From NCBI RefSeq assembly GCF_002799155.1, contig NZ_NERD01000002.1, positions 3,596,001-3,660,000 on the forward strand: 64,000 nt of DNA, in the 5' to 3' direction. This DNA comes from Stenotrophomonas maltophilia (GTDB taxonomy: Bacteria; Pseudomonadota; Gammaproteobacteria; Xanthomonadales; Xanthomonadaceae). A program made the position numbers and the translations under genes. Below, piece after piece: positions 1 through 8,631 of this stretch. The notes below the pieces were generated by a model. The model had not been told where the DNA came from. It made no database searches and worked only from the letters and a program-made list of their open reading frames with translations. Within the stretch, counting starts at the first letter, position 1, and each line of letters opens with the position of its first letter.

Positions 1-33
1 ATCCGTTTTCCGGAGGAAAACGGATCTGACCCC
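1..33. repeat. GGGGTC-family palindrome, cut by the window edge
   Basis: Inner stem CCGTTTTCC/GGAAAACGG with loop GGA, followed by the outer arm ATCTGACCCC. The matching left arm lies before base 1. The outer arm is the same as in the elements at 32270-32364 and 63246-63348, while the inner stem differs and is still self-complementary. Confidence 0.7.
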
Positions 34-58
34 AGATTGATTTCGCTATCTGACAAAC

Positions 59-83
59 GTGTCGACCAAGGTCGGCACCTACC
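59..83 (-). repeat. SMAG-like REP palindrome
   Basis: GTCGACC/GGTCGGCAC stem ending in CTACC, the complement of the GTAG terminus that defines SMAG repeats of S. maltophilia. Confidence 0.6.
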
Positions 84-109
84 GACAGCCGCAGGAATCT
101 GTCAGAGGT

Positions 110-207
110 GGGGCGGTGTGGGTTGGCAGGACCGTTGGCGCCATGGATGGCGCCATCGAGCCCCCATGGACGGGTTTACGGCGTGTCCTGACAACCCACA
201 CTGCCCC
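110..207. repeat. Large nested inverted repeat
   Basis: Outer arms of 23 bases at 110-132 and 185-207 pair with one mismatch and one G-T wobble. The intervening 52 bases contain a perfect inner hairpin GGCGCCAT-GG-ATGGCGCC at about 138-155. It is neither SMAG-like nor of the GGGGTC type and could fold as RNA or as a DNA cruciform. Confidence 0.65.
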
Positions 208-308
208 GCCAAACCACGGAATGCCCGCTGCTGCCTTTGCCGTTGCTTTTGCTTTTGCTGTTGCTCCGGCTCGTAGCGGGTGCAGGGCGCAGCCCTGCAG
301 AGAAACCC

Positions 309-2738
309 CTACTCCTGCGGATCGCGGGTGATGTGGATGTCGGTCGGGGTCGACAGCGGGATGTTCCGCTCCGCCAGGATCTTCAACAGGCTGAAGTACA
401 GATCGCTGCGGGTTCCGTACACCTGCCGCGGGCTGGCCACGTACGCGAAACTGTTGATGGTGATCTGCCCGCCGGCAATGCTGTCGATGTAGACCGTTGG
501 CGCCGGCTGCTGCAGCACGTTGGTGTGCGCGGTGTACGCATCCAGCAGCGCCTGGCGCAGGTTGCCGACATCGGTGCTGGGCGGTACCGCGAACTGGATC
601 TGGATGCGGCCCTGGTTGTTGCCCATCGTCATGTTGCGGATGGTCTTGGTGATCAGCTCGGAGTTGGGCACGATCAGGGTCGACTTGTCGCCGACCTGGA
701 TCTCGGTCGAACGCACGTTGATGCGGCGGATGTCGCCTTCCTGGTCACCCAGCTTCACCCAGTCGCCGATCTTCACCGGACGCTCGGCCAGCAGGATCAG
801 GCCCGATACGAAGTTCTGGATGATCGCCTGCAGGCCGAAACCGATACCCACTGACAACGCGCTGACCAGCAGCGCAAGGTTCTTCAGGTTCAGGCCCATC
901 GCGGTCAGCGCCCACAGCCCCACCAGGATGATGCCGACGTAGCCGGCAATCGTGCTGATCGAGTTGCGGGCGCCGAGATCCAGCTCGGTCTTGGGCAGAT
1001 AGGTGTCGGTCAGCCAGCGCTGCAACAGCTGGGTCAGCCCCATGCCCACCAGCAGCACCAGCACGCCGGTGACGATACGGCCGGGTTGTAGCGTCAGGTC
1101 CTTGTTGATCTCGATGCCGTTGGCCAGCGAGGCGACGCGTTCGACGATCGTGCCGACGTTGCCGAACGGTGCGGCCAGGGCCAGCAGCGCGACCAGCACC
1201 ACCAGCGTACGCAACATCGCAGACAGCAGAACACCCGCCTGCTCCAGCCTCGACACGCTCAGGCCAGTGCTGAGCAGGATGGTCTGGCCGACCTTGCTGT
1301 CCGCGTTGAGCAGCCACGTGCTGAAGTCATCGACGAACTTGAACAACAGCATCGCGGCCATCACCACAATGCTGCCGCCGATCAGCTGCTGGTTCACGAA
1401 CTTGGCGAAATTCACGTAGCCCAGCAGGGTGGCGATGATCGCAGCCACCACCGCGATGTTGCCCGCCACGCGCGCCAGCACCAGCCAGCTGCTGCGCCGC
1501 ACCGGCGTGCTCGCCGTCAGCCCGTCGGCCTGTGCCTCCAGCTTGGCCTCGGCCTCGGCGGTCTGCCGTCGGTGCAGGCGCGCCAGCGTCACCAGCATCG
1601 CCATGATCAGACCCAGGTAGGTCAGCGCGATCACTCCGTCCAGCGCCACGGTGGTCACATCGCTGGTGCGCGTGGCCTGATCGAGGGCGACCAGCACCGT
1701 ACTCAACCAGGCCAGCGCTGCGGCGCCCCACGCATATTTGCGCAGCTTCAGCGCGGCGGTGTCATCCAGGTTCAACAACCGCCACGACGGGCGATTGGGC
1801 ACCAGCAGGCAGGCGCTGAGCGCGGCGATGAACGCAGCGGCGAAGGTCGCCTGCTGCACGCCGTCGGCCACGTTCTGCAGGCGCGGGGCGATCGCATCGA
1901 CGGCGTTGAGCGAGGCAATGAACACCACCACCGCATAGCCCGGCAGCAGCGTGCCCACCAGCAGCAGCCACATGGCCAGGCCGGAACGGCGCAGGCGACC
2001 GTCCGGCGCGCGCTCGGACTCCGCAAAGCGCCGGCCCAGCCTGCGCAGCCACAGCCGCAGCGGGAACATCATCACCAGCGCGGCCACCAGGCCCAGCAAC
2101 GGTGTGCCCCAGCCATTGGCCCGGACGCCAGCGACAAACGTATCGCGCCCCTGCTCGGCCAACGGCGCGACGCGTGCGATATCGATCGGCAGGCGTTCGG
2201 CAACCTTGCTCCACAGTGCCGGAGACAACGGCGAGGCGACCTTCTTCCCCATGTCTTCGGCGCGTTGCGCAGTGCGCTGCTGGTCGATGTCGGCTGCCAG
2301 CTGCTGGGCACGCACGGCACTGGTCTTGGCCTGCGCTACGGACGCGGCCAGGCCGTCCCGCTGCTTGTTGATGGTGCGCCGTTGTGCCGCCAGTTCGGGC
2401 GGCTCGGTGGTGCCCTCGGCAGGCGTGCCCAGCTGCGCCAGCTGTTCGTTGAGTCGATCCAGCTGCGGCTGCAGCGCCTTTTCCAGCGCCTCGGCATCGC
2501 GCCGTGCCTGCGAGGCATTCTCGGACAGCATCGCCAGCGTCTCGATGGCGGCCGCATCACCCCGCTTGCGGTCGACCTCCTTCAGCTTCGCATCGATATC
2601 CGCCAGCTGCTGCTTGGGCGTGGGATCCTCATCCTGTGCCAGCACCGGCGCGGACAGCAGGAAGACGCTGCACAGCAGCAGGACCAGCCAAGGGCCCCGT
2701 GCACGGATCGATTGCAGGAAAGAAGACACGCCAGCCAC
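309..2738 (-). CDS. DUF3772-type mechanosensitive channel (MscS family)
   Basis: Probable inner-membrane small-conductance mechanosensitive channel that releases solutes on hypo-osmotic shock. The ~809-residue product has a signal-like hydrophobic start, a long charged coiled-coil-prone periplasmic segment (about residues 35-190, DUF3772-like), then about ten membrane segments. It ends in a canonical MscS core with the glycine/alanine-rich pore helix (SVGIGFGLQAIIQNFVSGL) and the beta-domain (VKIGDWVKLGD). This large architecture matches the MscK/DUF3772 class rather than short MscS. The start is GTG with no obvious Shine-Dalgarno sequence, so the N-terminus may begin a few codons later. It stands alone, convergent with nothing downstream except repeats. 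Confidence 0.93.
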   Translation of the reverse strand: MAGVSSFLQSIRARGPWLVLLLCSVFLLSAPVLAQDEDPTPKQQLADIDAKLKEVDRKRGDAAAIETLAMLSENASQARRDAEALEKALQPQLDRLNEQLAQLGTPAEGTTEPPELAAQRRTINKQRDGLAASVAQAKTSAVRAQQLAADIDQQRTAQRAEDMGKKVASPLSPALWSKVAERLPIDIARVAPLAEQGRDTFVAGVRANGWGTPLLGLVAALVMMFPLRLWLRRLGRRFAESERAPDGRLRRSGLAMWLLLVGTLLPGYAVVVFIASLNAVDAIAPRLQNVADGVQQATFAAAFIAALSACLLVPNRPSWRLLNLDDTAALKLRKYAWGAAALAWLSTVLVALDQATRTSDVTTVALDGVIALTYLGLIMAMLVTLARLHRRQTAEAEAKLEAQADGLTASTPVRRSSWLVLARVAGNIAVVAAIIATLLGYVNFAKFVNQQLIGGSIVVMAAMLLFKFVDDFSTWLLNADSKVGQTILLSTGLSVSRLEQAGVLLSAMLRTLVVLVALLALAAPFGNVGTIVERVASLANGIEINKDLTLQPGRIVTGVLVLLVGMGLTQLLQRWLTDTYLPKTELDLGARNSISTIAGYVGIILVGLWALTAMGLNLKNLALLVSALSVGIGFGLQAIIQNFVSGLILLAERPVKIGDWVKLGDQEGDIRRINVRSTEIQVGDKSTLIVPNSELITKTIRNMTMGNNQGRIQIQFAVPPSTDVGNLRQALLDAYTAHTNVLQQPAPTVYIDSIAGGQITINSFAYVASPRQVYGTRSDLYFSLLKILAERNIPLSTPTDIHITRDPQE

Positions 2739-2825
2739 ACCGGTTCGCGCGGACCACCGCGCCTGCGCGCGACTATACGGCAGAGGCGGTCAAGGGCGGA
2801 TGGGCGGCCCCGCCAGCGTCGCGCA

Positions 2826-3074
2826 TCAGTACTTCAGGCGCAGCTCTTCCACCATCGGCTGCTGCAGCGCATACCAGTCCTGGAACTCTTCCTCGGTGAT
2901 CTCATCGGGCGCGTACACCGCCACGGGGTGCCAGTCGTGGTCGGTCGGCAGCGGCTGGCGCGGGCCGGCACGCAGGCTGTAACTCACCCCTTCGTAGTCG
3001 ACCAGGTCATCGACCTGCGGCCACTGTTCGCGCGCGAACGCGGATTCACTCTTCAACAGGATCACCTGGTACAT
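2826..3074 (-). CDS. Small hypothetical protein, 82 aa
   Basis: Unrecognised acidic cytoplasmic protein without signal or membrane segment. It is rich in Trp, Tyr and Pro (DWHPVAVYAPDEITEEEF). The start chosen is the ATG at 3074, five bases after a good GGTGGAGG ribosome site. An in-frame GTG four codons upstream lies inside that site and is unlikely. The gene is upstream of, and co-oriented with, the mscS-like gene about 90 bases away, and divergent from the lipocalin gene. No function can be assigned. Confidence 0.75.
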   Translation of the reverse strand: MYQVILLKSESAFAREQWPQVDDLVDYEGVSYSLRAGPRQPLPTDHDWHPVAVYAPDEITEEEFQDWYALQQPMVEELRLKY

Positions 3075-3256
3075 CGGCACCTCCACCTCGGTTGGATCAG
3101 GAAAACACGGCGCTGGCAGCAGGATACCGCCACGCCGGTGACAACGGGCGCTCCGCCGGGGCGACGGAACGTTCTGGACACGGCCATCGCCCCGGCTTCA
3201 CCCGCCCATGGCAAGGCCATCGGCATCGTGGAGGCCCACCCCTGCCACGACCGCCG

Positions 3257-3751
3257 ATGACCGACCACCCGCCGCTGAAGACCGTCGCCGACCTCAAGCT
3301 GCCCCGCTACCTGGGCACCTGGTACGAGATCGCCCGCCTGCCGATGCGCCACGAGCCGGAGGGCTGCACCGACGTGTCGGCGCACTACACCCTGCTCGAC
3401 AACGGCAACGTCGGCGTCACCAACCGCTGCCGAATGGACGGCGAGATCGAAGAGGCCAGTGGCGAGGCCTGCGCCATCGACAACGACAGCGCGCGCCTGG
3501 AAGTGAGCTTCCTGCCCAAGGGCCTGCGCTGGCTGCCGTTCGCCAAGGGCGACTACTGGGTGATCCAGATCGCCCCGGACTACAGTGTGTCGCTGGTCGG
3601 CAGCCCGGATCGCAAGTACCTGTGGCTGCTGGCGCGCGAGCCGCGCCTGGACGCGACCGTGCAGGACCATTATCTGGCGGCGGCCCGCCTGCAGGGCTTC
3701 GATCTGTCCGAACTGATCCAGACCCCGCACACCGGCAATCCCACCGCCTGA
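3257..3751 (+). CDS. Lipocalin family protein (Blc-like)
   Basis: 164-residue bacterial lipocalin that probably binds or carries fatty acids or lysophospholipids. The lipocalin signature GTWYEIARLP is at about residues 20-29, followed by the usual beta-strand pattern (YTLLDNGNVGVTNRC, YWVIQIAPDYSVSLVG, YLWLLARE). E. coli Blc is an outer-membrane lipoprotein. Here no signal peptide or lipobox precedes the barrel from the ATG at 3257, and reading further upstream gives only Arg/Pro-rich low-quality sequence, so this copy looks cytoplasmic. It ends 13 bases before the FAD oxidoreductase gene and is probably cotranscribed with it. Confidence 0.92.
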   Translation: MTDHPPLKTVADLKLPRYLGTWYEIARLPMRHEPEGCTDVSAHYTLLDNGNVGVTNRCRMDGEIEEASGEACAIDNDSARLEVSFLPKGLRWLPFAKGDYWVIQIAPDYSVSLVGSPDRKYLWLLAREPRLDATVQDHYLAAARLQGFDLSELIQTPHTGNPTA

Positions 3752-3764
3752 GCAGCACACGGCC

Positions 3765-4973
3765 ATGGACCTGAAGAGTGGCTACCCGTGGTGGGCGGTG
3801 CGCAACGGGCTGATCCACGCGTTCCCGCCGTTGCAGCAGGACCTGCGCTGCGACGTGCTGGTGGTGGGTGGCGGCATCACCGGTGCGCTGATCGCCGACG
3901 AGCTGTCCCACCATGGGCACGACGTGGCCGTGATCGAGCAGCGCGACATCGGCTGGGGTAGCACGGCCGCGAGCACCGCGCTGCTTCAGTATGAGATCGA
4001 CACCCATCTGCTGGAACTGGCCCAGCGCTATGGCCGCGATGCTGCCTCTCTGGCCTACCATGCCTGCGCCGAGGCGATCCCGGCATTGGGCGAAGTCGCG
4101 CGTGGGCTGAAGGATGTGGACTTCCGGCAGATGGACAGCCTGTACCTGGCAAGCCGGCATCGCGACGTGCCACGGCTGATGGCCGAGGGCGAAGCGCGGC
4201 GCAGCATTGGCCTGGATGCCCGCTGGCTGGGCCCGGAGGCGCTGCAGGAGCGCTTCGACGTGGACGCCGGTGGTGCGCTGCTGACCCGCCAGGCGGCACG
4301 GGTCGATCCCTACTGCCTCACCTACGGCCTGCTCAAACGGGTTCGCCGCCGAGGCGGCCAGGTGCACGACCGTACCGTGCTGCACACGCTCACGCCGGGC
4401 CCGCGAGGCGTGCGTGCGCTGACCGAAGCCGGCGCCACGGTCCACGCCCGCCACGTGGTGCTGGCAATGGGCTATGCCAACCAGACGTGGCTGCAGCAGC
4501 GGGTCGCACGCAACCGCAGCAGCTACGCCTTCATCACCGACCCGATCGATGCGGACGTGCTGGGCCGCCTGCGCAACACGATGGTGTGGGAAAGCGCACG
4601 CCCCTACCTGTACCTGCGCGCCACCGGCGACCGTCGCCTGCTGGTGGGCGGGCTGGACGACGCCATCGATATCCCGGCCCGCCGCGACCGGCGCGTAGAG
4701 CGGAAGGCCGACAAGCTGATGAAGCAGCTGCTGCATTGGTTCCCGCGGCTGGACCCGGTGCCCGCCTTCTCTTGGGCCGGCACCTTCGCCGAAACCGCCG
4801 ACGGCCTGCCGTTCTTCGGCCCCCACGCGCAGTGGGGCCCGCGGGTGCACTTCGCCATGGCCTACGGCGGCAACGGCATCACCTACTCGATGATCGGCGC
4901 CCAGCTGCTGCGGGCCCGGATCGAGCGGCGCAAGCATGCGCTGGAAGGTCTGTTCGGGTTCGCGCGGTTGTGA
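3765..4973 (+). CDS. FAD-dependent oxidoreductase (DAO family)
   Basis: 402-residue flavoprotein of the D-amino-acid oxidase/glycine oxidase fold. The N-terminal dinucleotide-binding motif VVGGGITGALIADE sits at about residues 33-46, after a short leader (YPWWAVRNGL) typical of this subgroup. The C-terminal FAD-contact stretch GLPFFGPH and YGGNGITYSM is also present. The substrate cannot be read from the sequence; relatives oxidise amines or amino acids. It starts 13 bases after the lipocalin stop and probably shares its transcript. Confidence 0.9.
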   Translation: MDLKSGYPWWAVRNGLIHAFPPLQQDLRCDVLVVGGGITGALIADELSHHGHDVAVIEQRDIGWGSTAASTALLQYEIDTHLLELAQRYGRDAASLAYHACAEAIPALGEVARGLKDVDFRQMDSLYLASRHRDVPRLMAEGEARRSIGLDARWLGPEALQERFDVDAGGALLTRQAARVDPYCLTYGLLKRVRRRGGQVHDRTVLHTLTPGPRGVRALTEAGATVHARHVVLAMGYANQTWLQQRVARNRSSYAFITDPIDADVLGRLRNTMVWESARPYLYLRATGDRRLLVGGLDDAIDIPARRDRRVERKADKLMKQLLHWFPRLDPVPAFSWAGTFAETADGLPFFGPHAQWGPRVHFAMAYGGNGITYSMIGAQLLRARIERRKHALEGLFGFARL

Positions 4974-5098
4974 CCGCCTCCGGGCAGAGGCCGGCCCTAC
5001 CACAGGCGGGCGCCGACAGGCATCATTCAAGCAACCCCTGCTAGCGTCGGCCTGTACCGCCGCGTGTTGCGCGGCCACCTGTCCGCTGGAGCGCCGTC

Positions 5099-5578
5099 AT
5101 GATCCGCCCCCTGACCCTGCTGCTGTGCCTGGCCCTGCCGGGAACCGTGCTGGCCCAGTCTGCCGCTGGCGCCACTGCGCCGCAGGCCGCTGGCCTGGAC
5201 CTGACGCTGCCGCCGGCGCCGATGCGCTACCTCAACGACCCGGCCCTGCAGCAGGACCCGCCCGGCACCTATTACGGTGACAAGAGCGGCCCGCGCGTGC
5301 ACGACGACGCCAGGATCGCCGACGTGACCGACGACAAGGTCAAGGTGTCCGGCAGCTTCACCACCGGCATCGGTTATTCGAAGAATGGCGGCAACAGCCA
5401 CTACAACGCGGCCACGCTGAACCTGAGCAAGAACTACACCACCGATGAAGGCAAGACCCACGGGGTCAACCTCAACATCCACGTGAGTGAAGGCAAGGGC
5501 CCGGGCTTCTTCGGCCCGTATGGCGGCTACTACGGCCGCGGCCCGGGCTGGGATTACCCGCCGCCGTACGGCTGGTAA
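5099..5578 (+). CDS. Secreted Gly/Tyr/Pro-rich hypothetical protein
   Basis: 159 residues with a clear Sec signal peptide (cleavage expected near VLA-QS, residue 19). The mature part has a core with alternating polar residues (KVKVSGSFTTGIGYSKNGGN, NAATLNLSKNY) suggestive of beta-strands, and a C-terminal aromatic/proline tail (FFGPYGGYYGRG then WDYPPPYGW). Location is periplasm or outer membrane. The function is not recognised. It is followed by a SMAG-like repeat. Confidence 0.82.
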   Translation: MIRPLTLLLCLALPGTVLAQSAAGATAPQAAGLDLTLPPAPMRYLNDPALQQDPPGTYYGDKSGPRVHDDARIADVTDDKVKVSGSFTTGIGYSKNGGNSHYNAATLNLSKNYTTDEGKTHGVNLNIHVSEGKGPGFFGPYGGYYGRGPGWDYPPPYGW

Positions 5579-5656
5579 CGCCGCACGCGGGATACGGGCC
5601 GACCTGGATCGGCCACTACCGTTGCATGTGCCCGTGGGTGTCGAGCGCTGCGCTCT

Positions 5657-5682
5657 GTGCCGGCCAGCGGCCGGCACCTACC
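5657..5682 (-). repeat. SMAG-like REP palindrome
   Basis: Perfect stem GTGCCGGCC-AGC-GGCCGGCAC followed by CTACC. It lies between convergent genes. Confidence 0.65.
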
Positions 5683-5692
5683 CGCGCGCGAA

Positions 5693-6127
5693 TCAATCCA
5701 GCCAGCCATCGCGCTCGCTGTGCAGGATGCGGCCGTCATAACCGCTCAGGCGCACCTCCACCTTCTGGTTGCGGGCATTGCGGGCTTCCAGCGACCAGGT
5801 CGCACCATCGCGTTCCAGCGAATGGATCTCGCGCAGGCCATGCGCCTGTGCCCGTGCCAGCACCTGCTCGGTGGTCAACAGTGCGCGCTTGCTGTGCTCA
5901 TCGAAGATCTCGCCGGTCTTCGGGTCCACGTAGACCTCACTGAAGCGGCCGTCGGCGCGGCTCACATCGGCTTCCCACAGGCCGTCATCGTGTTCGATCT
6001 CGTGGATCTGGGTGTAACCGGCCTTGCGCAGGGCCTGTTCGACCTGGGCCATGCCAAGCGGTGCGGCCTGTACGGCCGGCGCGATGGCCAGCAGGGCAAC
6101 GGTGGCGAGGGTGAGCGACTTCAACAT
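5693..6127 (-). CDS. Periplasmic PepSY-domain protein
   Basis: 144 residues with a signal peptide (cleavage after about residue 21, VQA-AP) and two PepSY-like repeats (QVEQALRKAGYTQIHEIEHD and LREIHSLERDGATWSLEAR), each of the form 'helix, then strand with the product of residue times environment'. PepSY proteins are thought to modulate proteases or sense the envelope. The ATG at 6127 follows an AGGAGA site by six bases; reading further upstream adds implausible sequence. It is divergent from a second PepSY gene and the two-component operon, which suggests it is a target or a sensor partner of that system. Confidence 0.88.
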   Translation of the reverse strand: MLKSLTLATVALLAIAPAVQAAPLGMAQVEQALRKAGYTQIHEIEHDDGLWEADVSRADGRFSEVYVDPKTGEIFDEHSKRALLTTEQVLARAQAHGLREIHSLERDGATWSLEARNARNQKVEVRLSGYDGRILHSERDGWLD

Positions 6128-6277
6128 GGGGTTCTCCTGTTCGTGTTCGTGGCCGGACCATCCCGGCAACGCCACAATGCGCCCCGTGGTTAACAGCGCC
6201 TTAGCCGACACTGTTAGCCCGCTGTTAGTCACCAGCGGCACACTCACGCCTGTTCCTACAGCCCTCCCCGCGCCCCG

Positions 6278-6568
6278 ATGCTCTCCACCCTGCCCCTGCT
6301 GCTGGCCCTGGCCAGCGCCCCGACCGCCGCCGCGCCCATACAGGATCCGGCGCAGCAGGTCGCGCGCCGCGCCGTGCAACAGGGCCACTACGTGCCATTG
6401 GAAAGCGTGGTGCGCGATGCCCTCAAGCGCTTCCCCGGCCAGCTGCTGGAAGTGGAGCTGGACGACGGCGTCTACGAAGTGGAGATCCTGCGCGGCGACG
6501 GCGTGGTGGTGGAGCTGGACTATGATGCGCGCAGCGGAAAGCTGCTGAAGACGGAGCTCGACGACTGA
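6278..6568 (+). CDS. Small exported PepSY-domain protein
   Basis: 96 residues: signal peptide to about residue 18 (TAA-AP), then one PepSY repeat (VVRDALKRFPGQLLEVELDD, YEVEILRGDGVVVELDYDA). The stop overlaps the start of the response-regulator gene as TGATG, so the three genes PepSY-regulator-kinase form a tightly coupled operon. In related bacteria PepSY genes next to such kinases encode either sensors or targets in envelope or metal stress. That role here is inferred from position only. Confidence 0.88.
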   Translation: MLSTLPLLLALASAPTAAAPIQDPAQQVARRAVQQGHYVPLESVVRDALKRFPGQLLEVELDDGVYEVEILRGDGVVVELDYDARSGKLLKTELDD

Positions 6569-7227
6569 TGCGCATCCTGTTGGCCGAAGACGATGCCGCG
6601 CTGGCACAGCGCCTGCTGCCCCTGCTGGAACAGGCGGGTTACGTAGTGCACGTGGTTGCCGACGGTCGCGACGCCGAGGAGATCGGCCAGATCGAGGACC
6701 TGCAGGCGGCTATCGTCGATCTGGGCCTGCCCGGGCTGGACGGATTGAGCGTGATCGAGCGCTGGCGCGGCAATGGCCGCAGCTTTCCGGTGCTGGTGCT
6801 GACCGCACGCGGGCGCTGGCACGACAAGCTGGCCGGCTTCGATGCCGGTGCCGACGATTACCTCACCAAACCCTTCCAGGCCGACGAACTGGTGCTGCGC
6901 CTGCGCGCGTTGATCCGCCGCAGCCTCGGCCACGCCAGCCCGCGCCTGCACTGCGGCCCGCTGCAACTGGACGTCAACGCCGGCCGGTTCGAACTGGATG
7001 GGCAGGCGCTGTCGCTGAGTCCGCAGGAGTTCCGCCTGCTCAGTTACTTCATCCACCACAGTGGGCAGGTGATCGGCCGGGATCGGCTGGGCGAACAGGT
7101 GTTCGACGGCGGCCATGACCCGGATTCCAACGCACTGGACGTGCTGCTCGGACGCGTGCGCCGCAAGCTCGGCACCGATCTGATCCAGACCGTGCGCGGC
7201 CAGGGCTGGCGGCTGGCCGCACCATGA
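6568..7227 (+). CDS. OmpR/PhoP-type response regulator
   Basis: 219 residues. Receiver domain with acidic pocket ED at residues 7-8, phosphoacceptor Asp51 (AAIVDLGLPGLDG), Thr79 and Lys101 (DYLTKPF), then a winged-helix output domain (QEFRLLSYFIHHSGQVIGRD, NALDVLLGRVRRKLG). The length and motifs are those of PhoP/QseB-like regulators. It overlaps the upstream PepSY gene by one base and the kinase gene by four (ATGA), so the three products are probably made together. Confidence 0.95.
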   Translation: MRILLAEDDAALAQRLLPLLEQAGYVVHVVADGRDAEEIGQIEDLQAAIVDLGLPGLDGLSVIERWRGNGRSFPVLVLTARGRWHDKLAGFDAGADDYLTKPFQADELVLRLRALIRRSLGHASPRLHCGPLQLDVNAGRFELDGQALSLSPQEFRLLSYFIHHSGQVIGRDRLGEQVFDGGHDPDSNALDVLLGRVRRKLGTDLIQTVRGQGWRLAAP

Positions 7228-8543
7228 AACGGCAGCCATCGCTGCGGCGGCGCCTGCTGCTGGCCGGCGGCGTCGGCCTGCTGCTGGTCTCGCTGCTGGC
7301 CAGCGCGCTGCTGGGCGAGCTGTTCAAGCGCAGCGCGCGTGACCGCCTCGACCACGAACTCCAGCAGGACATGCTGACCGTGCTGGCGCAGGCCGAAGTG
7401 GACGCGGACGGGCAGCTGCGCCTGCGCCAGGAACCCAATGACGCACGCTTCCAGCGCGTGTTCTCCGGTGCGTACTGGCAGATCGCCGGTGCCGATGGGC
7501 ACGTGCTGCTGCAGTCACGCTCGCTGTGGGATGAAACCCTGCCGGCCACGGCCGCCGGTCCGGCCACGCGCAATCTGGCCGGGCCGCTGCAGCAATCCCT
7601 GCGCGCGCGCGTGCAGCAGGTGCGCCTGCCGCGCGCCAGCGAACCGTTCGTGGCCGTGGTCGCCACCGATCGCAGCGCGCTGGATGCGGATGTTGCCGCG
7701 TTCCGCAAGCGCACCGCCATCGCCCTGGGCGTACTGGTTGCGGCGTGGCTGGCGGTGCTGGCCAGCCAGGTGCACTTCGGCCTGCGCCCGCTGCACCGCC
7801 TCGGTGCACAGCTGGAACGGGTACGGCGCGGCGATGCGCAGCGCATCGACACGCAGGAACTGGGCGCGGAAATCGCACCACTGGGGGAAGAACTCAACGC
7901 GCTGCTGGAGCACCAGCAACGCATGGTCGCGCGCGCGCGTACCAGCGCGCAGGATCTGGCGCATGCGCTGAAGACCCCGCTGAGCGTATTGGCCACCGAA
8001 GCGGACGGCGACGGCACGCACTGGCGTGCCACCGTGCGCGAGCAGAGTGCGCGCATGCAGGCCAGCGTCGACCGTTACCTGGCCGCAGGGCTGGCCGCCG
8101 ACCATCGCCAGCGCACCAACGTGGCGGCAGTCGCGCAGGCAATGTGCCGGCTGATGGCACGCGTGCATGGTGAACGTGGCATTGCGTTCGCGGCGGCAGA
8201 TATCGATCCGGCGTTGCAGTTCGCCGGCGCCAGTGCGGACCTGGAAGAGATGCTCGGCAACCTGCTGGACAACGCCGGGCGCTGGGCGAAACAGCAGGTC
8301 ACTGTCGAAGCGGAAACCAGCGAAGCGCAGTTGCGCATCGAAGTGCGCGACGACGGCCCCGGGCTGGCTGCAGACGCGCTGGAACGGGTCACCCAGCGTG
8401 GCGTGCGGCTAGATGAGCGCGAGGGCAGCAGCGGCCTGGGCCTGGCGATCGTCGGGGATATCGCCGCCAGTTATGGCGGACGCGTGGCGCTGGAGAATGC
8501 GCAGCCGGGCCTGCGTGCGACGTTGTGGTTGCCGGTGGCGTGA
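7224..8543 (+). CDS. Sensor histidine kinase (PhoQ-like)
   Basis: 439-residue membrane kinase partner of the preceding regulator. N-terminal membrane segment (residues about 10-30), a periplasmic domain of about 120 residues, a second membrane segment near residue 170, then an H-box of the PhoQ type (DLAHALKTPLSVLATEA). The ATPase motifs are an N-box (LGNLLDNAGRWAK), G1 (DDGPGLAADAL) and G2 (GSSGLGLAIV). It begins inside the regulator stop codon. The signal cannot be read, but the short periplasmic domain and neighbouring PepSY proteins point to an envelope cue such as cations or peptides. Confidence 0.95.
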   Translation: MKRQPSLRRRLLLAGGVGLLLVSLLASALLGELFKRSARDRLDHELQQDMLTVLAQAEVDADGQLRLRQEPNDARFQRVFSGAYWQIAGADGHVLLQSRSLWDETLPATAAGPATRNLAGPLQQSLRARVQQVRLPRASEPFVAVVATDRSALDADVAAFRKRTAIALGVLVAAWLAVLASQVHFGLRPLHRLGAQLERVRRGDAQRIDTQELGAEIAPLGEELNALLEHQQRMVARARTSAQDLAHALKTPLSVLATEADGDGTHWRATVREQSARMQASVDRYLAAGLAADHRQRTNVAAVAQAMCRLMARVHGERGIAFAAADIDPALQFAGASADLEEMLGNLLDNAGRWAKQQVTVEAETSEAQLRIEVRDDGPGLAADALERVTQRGVRLDEREGSSGLGLAIVGDIAASYGGRVALENAQPGLRATLWLPVA

Positions 8544-8557
8544 CGCACCGCTGCGCT

Positions 8558-8580
8558 CGCCGGGCATGGCCCGGCGCTAC
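8558..8580 (-). repeat. SMAG-like REP palindrome
   Basis: Stem CGCCGGGC-AT-GGCCCGGCG ending in CTAC, just after the kinase gene. Confidence 0.65.
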
Positions 8581-8597
8581 CGGTTCACGCGCCCCCG

Positions 8598-8623
8598 GTA
8601 GGCGTCGACCTTGGTCGACACGC
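8598..8623 (+). repeat. SMAG-like REP palindrome
   Basis: GTAG followed by the stem GTCGACC-TT-GGTCGAC. It forms a pair with the element at 8558-8580 in opposite orientation. Confidence 0.65.
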
Positions 8624-8631
8624 ACCCAGCA

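Larger units (their letters stand above)
1..308. other. Intergenic region filled with palindromic repeats
   Basis: No convincing gene. The stretch holds a truncated GGGGTC-family palindrome (1-33), a SMAG-like element (59-83) and a large nested hairpin (110-207). Bases 208-308, downstream of the mscS-like gene, include a CT/TTGC-rich run at about 222-275. That run reads GC/AA-rich on the strand of the gene and has no clear terminator. Confidence 0.5.

Noticed and set aside
1572..3260. 562-codon plus-strand frame over the mscS-like gene
   Set aside because: Antisense to a gene with clear MscS motifs; Gln/Arg-rich nonsense.
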